Assembly (NCBI GenBank): GCA_900642245.1 | Contig: CAAAJI010000100.1 | Location: 21,972 to 60,801, forward strand | DNA: 38,830 nt | Reading direction: 5' to 3' | From: Fragilaria radians | Taxonomy: Eukaryota; Bacillariophyta; Fragilariophyceae; Fragilariales; Fragilariaceae | Shown: piece after piece, positions 29,997-38,830 of the stretch | How the letters are laid out: each line of letters begins with the position of its first letter | Numbering within the stretch: the first letter of the stretch is position 1 | The notes under the pieces: model-generated | The model's database searches: none | What the model was told of the DNA's origin: nothing | What the model saw: only the letters and a program-made list of their open reading frames with translations | Program-made: the position numbers and the translations under genes

Positions 29997-31125
29997 AACA
30001 TGTGTGATATTGGTGAAAACGAAAAAAGTTGATGAGGAGGCATGCTTTAATTGTTTATCTTTGAGATGAATGTTAGCATGTATCCAGTGACTTTTTTGTT
30101 TGTGGAATTTGAACTTTAGAGAGAGAGATGGCTAACATATACACGAAAAAATCTACCCTCTCTCTCTTTTTCTCCATCTTGAAAGGAATCTACAGGAATG
30201 CTAAATTTACTATAAATCACAAATAATGGATTCCAGTCCCATTTTCGCGATTCATCACTGTCTTGTCCACACTTTTTACAATTTTACCACAATCCTGTTT
30301 TTCTTTGAATGTAGAGACTTTTGTTATGTGTTTATTCATTTTGAAGGGTGTGCCTTCCAATTCTAATAGTTGTTATAATTGAGACATGCATAATATTGTT
30401 GATAAATACATTGTAAGTAATATCATTCTTGACATATGCTGTTGGATGAGTATCAAAGGAGTATATATGTAGCCAAACTCACGAGAGATCCCACATAGCC
30501 AGAGGGAAAGGATTTACATTTCAGGCCTCAGAACTAAGAGAAATCCCATATTTATTCACCTACTTTGATATTTTTGATAAAGACTTAACATATTTCAATA
30601 GTAAACTATGGAAGTGGGCAGTTTATTTGTGGCATCAAAAATTTCAAACCAGCCTGTGGTAAAGTCCATTTTAGTCAGTACATGCAGTAAGTGTGCTTGG
30701 CTTGGACTCCGTATAGAAAATGGATGATGAGAAAATCAACAAATGAAAAGTAAAGAATAATTAAAACTTATAAAGTGTTGAAGATGATTAGATGATTGTT
30801 GATGGTTAACAACCATCAATACTCTTTAAATGTTGAATAAGTATGTTCTTACGAAAACAAATTTGTCCCTCGTTGTGATGATTGTGCTAAACAAAAAATG
30901 TGTCTGGTATACTTCTAATGCTAATAGTCTCACATATTCTTAGCATGACTTAACTAATCAACCTACATTCATCATAAACCAGGAATTGTTTAAAAGATTC
31001 TCATTTAACACTTCGTATTGCTGGTTCAAGTTGTCACAAAATTAATCTTTAAATGTAAATCAAAATGTTGCTATTTTATATTGCCTACGATGACTCCATT
31101 GCCTGAAGTCCAACCGTTATCATGG
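29997..31125. other. No supported gene
   Basis: 3' flank of the coiled-coil gene and AT-rich intergenic sequence. A GA-run (30119-30128) and a CT-run (30158-30170) face each other and could pair as a hairpin. No gene was recognised. Confidence 0.4.
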
Positions 31126-31533
31126 TCACTTTTTAACTTTTTGACGCGCATCGAATTCTTTTTTGAAGTGTTGAAACGCTTTGATACAACCATAAAGAAG
31201 TAGACCGCTTGCTACGCTACCGCAAATAGCGACTATGGAAGCAGCACTAGCAGGGAGAGCACCAATAGCACCAATCGATTGAAGAGTCGCAACAAGACCA
31301 CCAGAAGCAGTTGCACCCCCTCCAAATGACATCATGGCAGCAGCAAAAGAACCGGCTGTTATACCACTAGCCGTGAACCCTATGCCTTGGATTGCTGCAA
31401 CCAAAGCCGTTGGTGTAACAGCACCTATGTAGAATGGAATTCGAAGCCAGATTTGTTCCCAAATTTTGTCAAGACGAAAATTAGTGCTTATGACCTGACC
31501 ATTTTGATTCTGATGCCTGCGATGGTTACTCAT
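31126..31533 (-). CDS. IFI6/IFI27 (ISG12)-family small membrane protein
   Basis: Intronless, 135 aa, ATG at 31531-31533 and TGA at 31126-31128. A polar N-terminus (about 30 aa) precedes a glycine/alanine-rich hydrophobic core (about 36-118). The core contains GFTASGITAGSFAAAMMS, then GGLVATLQSIGAIG and SVASGLLLYGC. The order GF-A-G-x-AGS-A-MMS followed by ASGGLVATLQSxGA is the signature of the Ifi-6-16 family (PF06140). A short basic tail (KKEFDARQKVKK) ends the protein. Animal members sit in mitochondrial or ER membranes and affect apoptosis and antiviral defence; protist homologues are uncharacterised, so no function is claimed. Length is typical for the family (about 80-140 aa). It is alone between non-coding stretches, and no stop or shift is seen. 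Assignment is by motif; the functional meaning is unknown. Confidence 0.8.
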   Translation of the reverse strand: MSNHRRHQNQNGQVISTNFRLDKIWEQIWLRIPFYIGAVTPTALVAAIQGIGFTASGITAGSFAAAMMSFGGGATASGGLVATLQSIGAIGALPASAASIVAICGSVASGLLLYGCIKAFQHFKKEFDARQKVKK

Positions 31534-32813
31534 GCTTCAGTTTAGGTTTACGGTATTATTGTTATCGCATTTCATCACTGCATCCAATACTTTTTGTATA
31601 GTATATTCCATACATGCTCTGAAATTTTCCATTGATGTATAATAAGTAGTATCAAACATTCAGTCGTGGCTCGTGTGGTGACACACTTCAGTGCATATAC
31701 CATTGGATTAACGATTGAATTATGAAGAATGATTTCGTATTGAAGTGAAAATAACATCACACCAAGCATCGTAAAGGGATGATCCTCGATATATATTTGT
31801 TTCCTTTTTACCTCGCAGTAATTTTTAGTTGAAACTAAAATTTAGTTGATTTGGTCAGGAATTTCATTGCAACCATAAAAAGGCTAGAAATCCTTTATCG
31901 GCACAAAAAACGCATCTGACATCTGCGGAGTCACTGCTGATACATTCTAAGTCTCCAATAGAGGTGCGCCAGTAGCCAATTGTATTATTTATAAGCTGAT
32001 AATTGTCCTTCCTTAGTGCTAAACAATTATCTTTTATGATATTGGTATTTCACCCTTCTACTAAACAATTATCTTGATGATATCATTATTTCACTCTACC
32101 ACTAAAATATGAAATCAATGAAGAATTTTCTTTCAAGCATACTCGAGTTTGGCATACATTAGTGACCTGGAGCTAATATATTACGTGCAATGTTGAACTG
32201 GCGCCATTTGAAGTAATTGTTTGTAAGCACCTGCCAATCCATAATCAAGAATTTCCTAATAGCATTCAAAGCGTTCAGAACAAATTCATTTATTATGTAT
32301 AATTTGACTATAAGAGAGACTACAAAACAAATTTCTGCATGAGCCGAGGAATTGTCCGTAAATGTTTTCTTTTGTTACAAAATTGGAAATCCATAGAATC
32401 AGAAGTTATTTCACCATTTGAGAACATAATAATGAACTCTATGAGTTTCATGGCTCCTCCCCCAAATCAAATTCATAGGGTATTAGAGTTGAGAAAAGAT
32501 ACGCCCATGACAATTCGTTATATTGATCCTCCAACTAAATTCCTTGTGAAACCCCCCAAATAATGGTGGAATCCTCATTTTCCGAATATTGTGAGAATAT
32601 TCATGGCCTCTGTTGTGTAATACTTCCTTCAATTTTTGATTCGTCCAATCCTTTCAATCGAAGTGGATTTCGTTTTTTCAAATATCCTGATAAGGCAACA
32701 TAAAATAACTTTTCAAAGACTTCCCGTGGTGACCTGAACAGAGATGTTGTGTTTTCTACCACAAACCTCATGATAAAATTCATCCGGAGGTATACAGCTA
32801 TAAACCATACACC
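31534..32813. other. Intergenic stretch, no supported gene
   Basis: Two short open frames (32339-32563 plus; 32601-32783 minus) lack recognisable motifs. The latter lies just downstream of the LRR gene stop and may be its 3' UTR or a lost end. No RNA gene was recognised. Confidence 0.4.
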
Positions 32814-34727
32814 TTACGCATCACCACCTGGAGGGATAATTTGCAATCCAGTTAATTGCATAATTTCTGATGGTAGGATAGTCGTAACTCGGCTATCTTG
32901 TAAACTTAGATAGGTCAATTGTGTCAATTTTCCAATTTCCGATGGTACCATGGAATATATCATTAAATTTTCCAATTCAATTCGTTGTAGTCTTGTCATT
33001 AATCCAATTTCCGATGGTATCGTCCCGGTTATAGAATTTAAGTTTACCAATTTCAAGGTTGTCATATTCTGAAATGCGGCAATATGTTGTGATATCGAAC
33101 CCTGAAAGCCACAAGATTCTAATTCCAATGATACTAAAGTTGTTGGGAGAGAATTTAGGAATGAGGAGAAGGATATTTCATCATACATACTTCGTGCGAC
33201 GTTAAGCTGTGTTAGACTGGATAGATTTTGGAATTCGGATGGTATACCGCCCCTCAAATTTTCCATATCCACCAATTGGAGGACTTGAAGTCTGGAAAGG
33301 GAACCAATTTCAGTTGGTAATGTATCATTCACCTTACTGGGTAATCCAAGATATTCTAAAGTAGAATGATGTGGGATTAGCAAAGATGATTTGTAGGATG
33401 ATATCGAAAAGGAGAATGAGAAATACAAGATTTGACTGTTACTCTTACCTAATTGGGATAATTGTCCAATTTCTGTAGGAATCAAACCTAAAATGTCCGC
33501 TCGCAGTACATTGAGATATTTCAAACTTTGACACAAACCAATCTCTGTGGGTAGCGACCCGTTTAGATTTGTATCCTCAAGATACAAGAAAGTAAGATTC
33601 GCCATGTTTCCAATTTCCGGAGGCAATGTCCCTGTGACATCTCCACCATTTAGATTCAAGGTCCGTATGGAGTGAAGAGCAGTTATTTCGATAGGAAATG
33701 TTCCAACTATATTATTGTACATCAGGTCAATGCTTTCCACCATATTGGTTCCATCCTCCAAAGAACATGATATACCATACCAATTTCCGTTACAGGGAGA
33801 ATTTCCTGTTAACCAATTTTGATCCTGTCGCCACTGTTGTTGTTGTTGTCCACCTCCCAAGGCAAAGAAAACAATTGCTAATATCCAATATTGTTGAATG
33901 TCATCCATCTGATTGTTAACATCATTTACCTTGGCAACAGCCAGAGCAAGTAAACCAAAATGTGCTGTATCACACGGATACATAGGATGTTGAATATTAC
34001 TATGATTGGTACCATTCAAAAGCATTATAGACAATTCTTGAAAGGTTGTTTCAGCACAGGGTGGAATGTCTAGTACACCAGAATTACACTGTTGCAGTAT
34101 TGAATTTGGATCCAACCCACAGAGTACATTCGTCTTGTTTTGTTCTGTCTCATCATTGGTATCTAACGTGACAATAGGTGTCGACAGTGTCATTGTAAGA
34201 ACCAGTGTCAAGGCAATTATTAGTATCACTAGAAAAACAAGAATACCAATAATTGCAGCAACCCTGCCAACACGATACTTTGATTGTCCCTTCTCAATTC
34301 CATAATATTGTGGCATTTCAAGATTCTCCTCCAATTGTTGTTGTTGTTGTTGTCGTCGTAATGGATCATTATCAATATTGTGATTCGATGCAACGTCTTC
34401 GTGTCGTTCGACAATTCTATTGGACAACATGGACTCTCGTCTTGTAGTAGGCAAGGACGGCAATGATGTTGCTGATGACGAGGATGAATCGACAATATTG
34501 ACGTTATTGGCAATACCATCCTCCCAAGGACTGATTGGAAATTCACTCCTTCCTCCACGAGAGACTGCGTATGCTCCAGGAAGAGCATTATTATAATCAT
34601 TATCATCACTACTATCATCATCTTGATTTGTATTGTTGTTATTAGTTGTTCCTGGATGAATGTCCTGTCGTTGAACTTTACTCAGCCTTTGAACATGCCA
34701 TCGATTTGAGGTTGAATAATGATTCAT
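32814..34727 (-). CDS. Type II membrane LRR protein with one in-frame intron
   Basis: The ATG is at 34725-34727. Exons on the minus strand are 34727-33449 and 33355-32814, giving 606 aa after removal of the 93-nt intron. Residues 1-155 are a polar cytosolic tail with N, D, S and Q runs. Residues 156-181 (VAAIIGILVFLVILIIALTL...) are one strong membrane segment. A cysteine-containing cap follows (about 200-325, ending NWLTGNSPCNGNWYGISC, the LRR N-terminal type). Then come about eleven plant-type LRR units (LxxLxLxx...G.IPxEIG). The last unit ends at IMQLTGLQIIPPGGDA. No kinase domain is present, so this is receptor-like or adhesive without obvious intracellular signalling. Similar LRR membrane proteins are numerous in diatoms; their ligands are unknown. 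The remnants at 5434-6164 belong to the same class. Confidence 0.88.
   Translation of the reverse strand: MNHYSTSNRWHVQRLSKVQRQDIHPGTTNNNNTNQDDDSSDDNDYNNALPGAYAVSRGGRSEFPISPWEDGIANNVNIVDSSSSSATSLPSLPTTRRESMLSNRIVERHEDVASNHNIDNDPLRRQQQQQQLEENLEMPQYYGIEKGQSKYRVGRVAAIIGILVFLVILIIALTLVLTMTLSTPIVTLDTNDETEQNKTNVLCGLDPNSILQQCNSGVLDIPPCAETTFQELSIMLLNGTNHSNIQHPMYPCDTAHFGLLALAVAKVNDVNNQMDDIQQYWILAIVFFALGGGQQQQQWRQDQNWLTGNSPCNGNWYGISCSLEDGTNMVESIDLMYNNIVGTFPIEITALHSIRTLNLNGGDVTGTLPPEIGNMANLTFLYLEDTNLNGSLPTEIGLCQSLKYLNVLRADILGLIPTEIGQLSQLGKSNSQILYFSFSFSISSYKSSLLIPHHSTLEYLGLPSKVNDTLPTEIGSLSRLQVLQLVDMENLRGGIPSEFQNLSSLTQLNVARSMYDEISFSSFLNSLPTTLVSLELESCGFQGSISQHIAAFQNMTTLKLVNLNSITGTIPSEIGLMTRLQRIELENLMIYSMVPSEIGKLTQLTYLSLQDSRVTTILPSEIMQLTGLQIIPPGGDA
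33356..33448 (-). other. In-frame intron of the LRR gene
   Basis: 93 bp on the minus strand, GTAAGAGTAACAG...CTACTTTAG. Its length is a multiple of three and it has no stop, so retention would add 31 residues (rich in S and F). Splicing joins SQL to EYLGLP and restores a regular LRR unit, so it is taken as an intron. Confidence 0.85.
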
Positions 34728-35253
34728 CGTGTTCCGAGAGAGCTTCTGTTTGGTGGATGTGTTTTTTTGGGTGGAAGCTTCTTACTGTGATTCGAGTTCG
34801 AAAGCAGAAGTCTTTTCTACACCCAAGTGCTTGTACTTTGAAGAGTTCACAGTTACGGGGCTTCAAACGTGATTGAAAAATACAATTCAACTCCTAGAAA
34901 TGAAACGTCTTTCATGTTATCTCTTGTCACATTTATTAATTCGTTCGTCAACACGGATTAATATATCGATCAAACATTTAACAGTTTGTTCCTGCCCCTA
35001 GACAAGATTAACTATCAAAATGTCGAACTGGGAAACTAGTGTCTGGGGTGCGTGCACCAGTTGATTGAATCTTGCTATGAAAGGTTACTGCTAATAATGA
35101 TAGCTCCCATATATTGCAAGTTGCGGCATAATTAAGTAATTAAGTAATCACCCCCATCGCCAACCAAATGCCATGCAAATACTATACAGATGGAATTTCT
35201 ATTAAAAAGAGAGAATCGAGAGGATCATACTACTCTGGTTGGAGTCAATAAGC
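34728..35253. other. Upstream region of the LRR gene
   Basis: The minus-strand promoter of the LRR gene should lie here. No core element could be assigned with confidence. Confidence 0.35.
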
Positions 35254-35620
35254 ATGGCTTTTCAGAGCGAAAATGCTTCCATGGAAGATGTTAGTTCATC
35301 ATTCATATTTTTCTCAGAACGAATTTAAAAATGACTCTCTGCACTGGTTTCAATTCTCAAAGACATGCTCCATAGTTTACACAGATGGTATCTGTACTGC
35401 AAGAAGAATTTCTTCCAATTTCATGACTAAACTAACATTTGATGAAATTGCTGAAGAATCGATGTTCGCAACAAGGATTGAGAGTATCAAACAAATGTGT
35501 GTATACATCACTGAGAAAGTGTGCAGTACCAATAAAGAAATCTCTCAGCTGGTGGAAGCCATTGATTTTATCAATTACACACACTTATTGTCTCCCTTAC
35601 CTTCTGAAAAGAAAGCATGA
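35254..35620 (+). CDS. Hypothetical open frame, doubtful
   Basis: The frame 35273-35620 (115 aa) encodes KNDSLHWFQFSKTCSIVYTD then an evenly mixed C-terminal part (TFDEIAEESMFATRIESI, KEISQLVEAIDFI) that looks more protein-like than random. A second ATG at 35254 in another frame (MAFQSENASMEDV) could be the true start if one base is missing near 35325. No domain was recognised. It may be a decayed gene. Confidence 0.3.
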
Positions 35621-38600
35621 CTAGTCAAAACAAGACGACAAAGCAAAACTTCTTGTTAACTCCTGTAATAGCAATTCTAGAATCCAGGAATACGCTTTAG
35701 GATTGCAACATTTGGACCAAAATAACAAAATTTGGAGAAGTCTTCATTTGGCCAAAAATGCACGGATCCAAGCAGAAAGATACCTGTATTTGGTAATGCA
35801 ATGGATACAGACAAAGGGAATTTAGCACTGCTCCAAGAAATTCCAATTATTGCTAATGTTACTCATGCATCATACTAATATATTCATTAGTTCACCAGGA
35901 GGAACTGGCACATTATCTGTGTAACCAAAGCATTTTTGTGATTCAAACTGGATGAAGAACTAAACAAGGGATCCATAAAAATTTACAAAAAAGGGGTTTA
36001 CACATGACGTTAGTAGCAGGGATGGACCAGAAAAAGCATTTTCACACAAAATGACTACTGCGAGTCACGCTCCTAGTGCTGCACGTTAGCTAAAACCATT
36101 GTCAACGCGTGTATTGTAACTTAATTTATCTTTACAGTATATTTGAATTTGTCCTGGTGTGTCTTTGTCATTCGCAATTATCTTGCTAATTTTTCTTAAC
36201 AGCTGATGACAAAGTAAATAACAGTATCCTTTCATACGTACCCTGAAACTTTATGCAACTAGGAACCGAAGTATTGATGGCAAAGCAATACAAAATTTGT
36301 CTAAAAAGGAGGAAAGTATTTTGATAATGACAACCTGGTAAATGGAGATTTTGCCACTATTCAGGTATAAGGTTCATCTAATGATTTATGGTATGTGTGA
36401 TAGAACTTGAAAATTTCATTTTTAGAAAGACGAAGACTCTTTTGGAACACTTGAATTGCCAATACGCCTTCATGATAGCCTGAAATGGTATAGATAATTA
36501 TCTAGTAAAACTGTTCCCTAAGTAAAAGTACGACATGCATAATTATTATATTTTATAAAGATTTCTTTTTATTCGCACGAATTTTCCACCTTGCGACGAA
36601 TTCATTTACATCCTCTACATGCATGAAAACTTTAACCGTTTTATGATTCCTTGCGAAAGAGACGTCAAAAAGTACAAAGTCGTTTTTCATTTAGGTCTAG
36701 TTAGGACTATGTAACATAAAAGGGGGTTAGGGCTAACCGTTGGTCATTCGAAACGAAGAATGACTACACTACATTCCTAGATGCACATAAATTACATTTC
36801 TTGGATGTATTTTCTCAACCTCTTACGTTGATATCACATCTGAGAGAGAGGGAGCATTGCCATTGCTTGGGATAGAGAATGAGTAAAGGGCTTTGAGAAC
36901 TTCATCGCTTGGATACACCACATAAAACCCGAGTCTATTCTTGTGAGTTCTCTATGTATGTGCTTTCTCTAGTTGTCTTGTTTCTAGTGATATTTCCCGG
37001 TCTATGCTGTCTATTGCTCTCCTTTCACGAGCTGTGAATCTATGCTAATAATTGCAATTCTTCCGACCACTCACTAGATCTCATGGCTACTCTTGAAAAA
37101 CTGTATCGACAGTAGAATTGCGACTGCCCAGGTGTATCGAACTTCGAAATTCTAAATGTTCACTCTTCAATGAGTAGAAAGTGGCTGAGTATTTGATTAT
37201 GCTATCGCAGCGGAGACGTTTCCGATTGTTAGTTACCCAAATTTCCTTGACACAGTCTCTTTCCCAACACACAATGCTCCCTATTTCTTAGATATGACAT
37301 CAAAATAATAGTTACATTTCGAAAACACATATCTTATCTTCATACTTTAGTTTACGCCATAGAGTCGCTACAGCCTACAAGTCGCGTTTATCTTGGGGAC
37401 CAAGCATCGTTGTGATGTATATGAGATTCGGAAATCAAAAGAACTACACCTAAGGAATAAATTTGAGGTGTGTCTGAATTTTGAATTTTTCATAATGACA
37501 CTCCATTCACCAAAAGAAATAAAAGAGCTTGTAGGTTTAATTATAAATGCAAATAATGGAAATTGAACATGTTTATTCACTTGAGTTTCCAAAACATTCT
37601 GATGTATTGAAAAGGCTAGAATCCCCACAAAGTGACTTTCTGGAGAGTAACTCTTCTTCTCGATGTTGAATTTCTCTCTTCACTGAATCTACGCTCAATG
37701 AAATCCAGCCATAGATTATTATATTGAATTTTAAAAATGAGCCTTACAATGTCTCTGAAATTGTGTGTATTAAAACATGATTCTACCAAGAGGCTGTATT
37801 CATTCAATGCCACAGCTTTGATAAACAGGAAACCTTGTGAGTGTCTTTTCACAAAAGGAAAATGCTAAATCGTTACTGCTAGAAAAGCTTGTATTTGGCA
37901 TTTGTTTCACAAATGTGATGGAGATAATGCCATTACGAAGATAGATATTGTACTTAGAAGATGCGAATGTGGACTTCTAAGAATCATTAAGGATCATCCT
38001 GTACATGAGACTTTGTCGATTTTTCGTTTAGAAGACATGGCTGTAGTATTGATCTGAGAAAACAAAATAAGCCTTATGAGGCGTAATGAACGAAATGTCT
38101 TAAATTATGAGGAAAGGTTTTCAGGCCTATATCATAATGAAAAAATTGTATGAAAGAATATTGATGCTACTTAGGCGCACTTTATGTTTTTGAATTTCAA
38201 TGGAGAGGTCTTACCCATGCTCATATTTGGTTTAACTTGAAAACCATAATCATCCATCAAGAGGAACATGTATTGGAAATAGAATTCAGCTTTCATCTAT
38301 GTCTAGAAATCTAGTTGTATGCATACTCATTTAACATAATCGTGCAGGAAAGGATGTTGATACCTACAATAAATTGTCTTTGCAATGATCCAAGATTTGC
38401 CATTTACTCTTTGTAAGCGTCAATTCCCTGACATTGGTCCATTTGCAATGACATTATAAAGTTATAAAGGGCAGTCTTTATTCAGATAGGTGAATATTTG
38501 GAGACACACAAGGGGGACAATATGTTGCATTGACATGAGGTAAGAAGACAGATAATCTTAAGGCACTAACTGGATTAAAGTATCATAATTTAAACAATGT

Positions 38601-38830
38601 TGTACATTATGAAGTGACTACTTAAAAAATAACAAGATGTTTTTGATTCATACCAATGCTTTCAGAAAGTATTTATCAAGAATATTACAAAATTGCGTAG
38701 TAAAACAAACGCTTACCTTCTAGTTGATAAATAAACTAATTTGAGTCAGGTTTCTAACACTTATTTTATAGTATTGCTTTTATTTACGTGATTTTTGTTA
38801 ATGGTGCAATAAAATACGTGGACAATATGA
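35621..38830. other. Gene-poor tail of the window
   Basis: AT-rich with no recognised domain. A 78-codon frame at 37616-37852 (-) and a 61-codon frame at 37087-37272 (-) are present without motifs. No LTR, RNA gene or repeat shared with the rest of the window was noticed. Confidence 0.4.
36553..36690 (-). CDS. Possible small protein (45 aa), doubtful
   Basis: Minus-strand ATG at 36688-36690 and TAA at 36553-36555. The product MKNDFVLFDVSFARNHKTV continues to a charged tail with WKIRANKKKSL. Mixed hydrophobic and basic composition makes coding possible, but no homologue is recognised. It may be a fragment of a longer lost gene. Confidence 0.15.
   Translation of the reverse strand: MKNDFVLFDVSFARNHKTVKVFMHVEDVNEFVARWKIRANKKKSL

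Noticed and set aside
30115..30175. GA-run and CT-run facing each other after the coiled-coil gene
   Set aside because: They could form a hairpin but are simple sequence; no evidence for a functional terminator or RNA.
1..38830. CRISPR arrays, rRNA genes, bacterial operons
   Set aside because: No regularly spaced repeats with spacers, rRNA signatures or closely packed co-directional genes were seen. Introns and a eukaryotic tRNA gene indicate nuclear DNA.

Overview
The window looks like nuclear DNA of a photosynthetic stramenopile, most likely a diatom. The grounds are short GT-AG introns (93 to 146 bp), a plastid-type targeting leader with a variant of the diatom ASAFAP motif, a type II membrane leucine-rich-repeat (LRR) protein with a polar, homopolymer-rich cytosolic tail, proteins with runs of Q, N and S, and abundant Copia retroelements of the kind found in diatoms. 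The assignment to diatoms is inference; no species can be named from the sequence. The DNA is AT-rich by eye. Genes are few, and about half of the window is decayed retroelement sequence.

Layout. 1-4512: the 3' end of one Copia element (RNase H end, polypurine tract, 3' LTR 359-568), followed 4 bp later by a nearly full-length but dead Copia element with both LTRs (573-4512). 5434-6245: remnants of LRR genes on both strands joined by an inverted repeat. 8298-8369 (-): tRNA-Thr(UGU). 8668-12142 (+): a four-exon acyltransferase gene of the PDAT/LCAT family, with a one-base frameshift before the putative catalytic His. 13380-15094: degraded pieces resembling a histidine-kinase ATPase domain and an RHS/Crinkler-like NTPase. 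15300-21845: a mosaic of Ty3/Gypsy and Copia relics in both orientations. 22335-24021 (+): an AAA-ATPase-like/PD-(D/E)XK protein gene with one frameshift and an altered nuclease lysine. 25271-28170: further Copia and Gypsy relics, including an inverted copy of the Gypsy gag tail seen at 19.5-20.5 kb. 28793-29996 (+): a two-exon gene for a coiled-coil protein with a leader suggesting the thylakoid lumen. 31126-31533 (-): a small glycine-rich membrane protein of the IFI6/IFI27 (ISG12) family. 32814-34727 (-): the LRR membrane protein gene with one in-frame intron. 35254-38830: only weak open frames.

The best-supported functional host genes are the tRNA, the coiled-coil protein, the IFI6/27-like protein and the LRR membrane protein. 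The acyltransferase is nearly intact. No operon-like arrangement is visible; each gene stands alone between transposon debris. No CRISPR array, rRNA gene or complete autonomous transposon was found. The most notable items are the IFI6/27-like gene, the presumed lumen coiled-coil protein, the frameshifts in the acyltransferase and AAA/nuclease genes, and the Copia/Gypsy mosaics.
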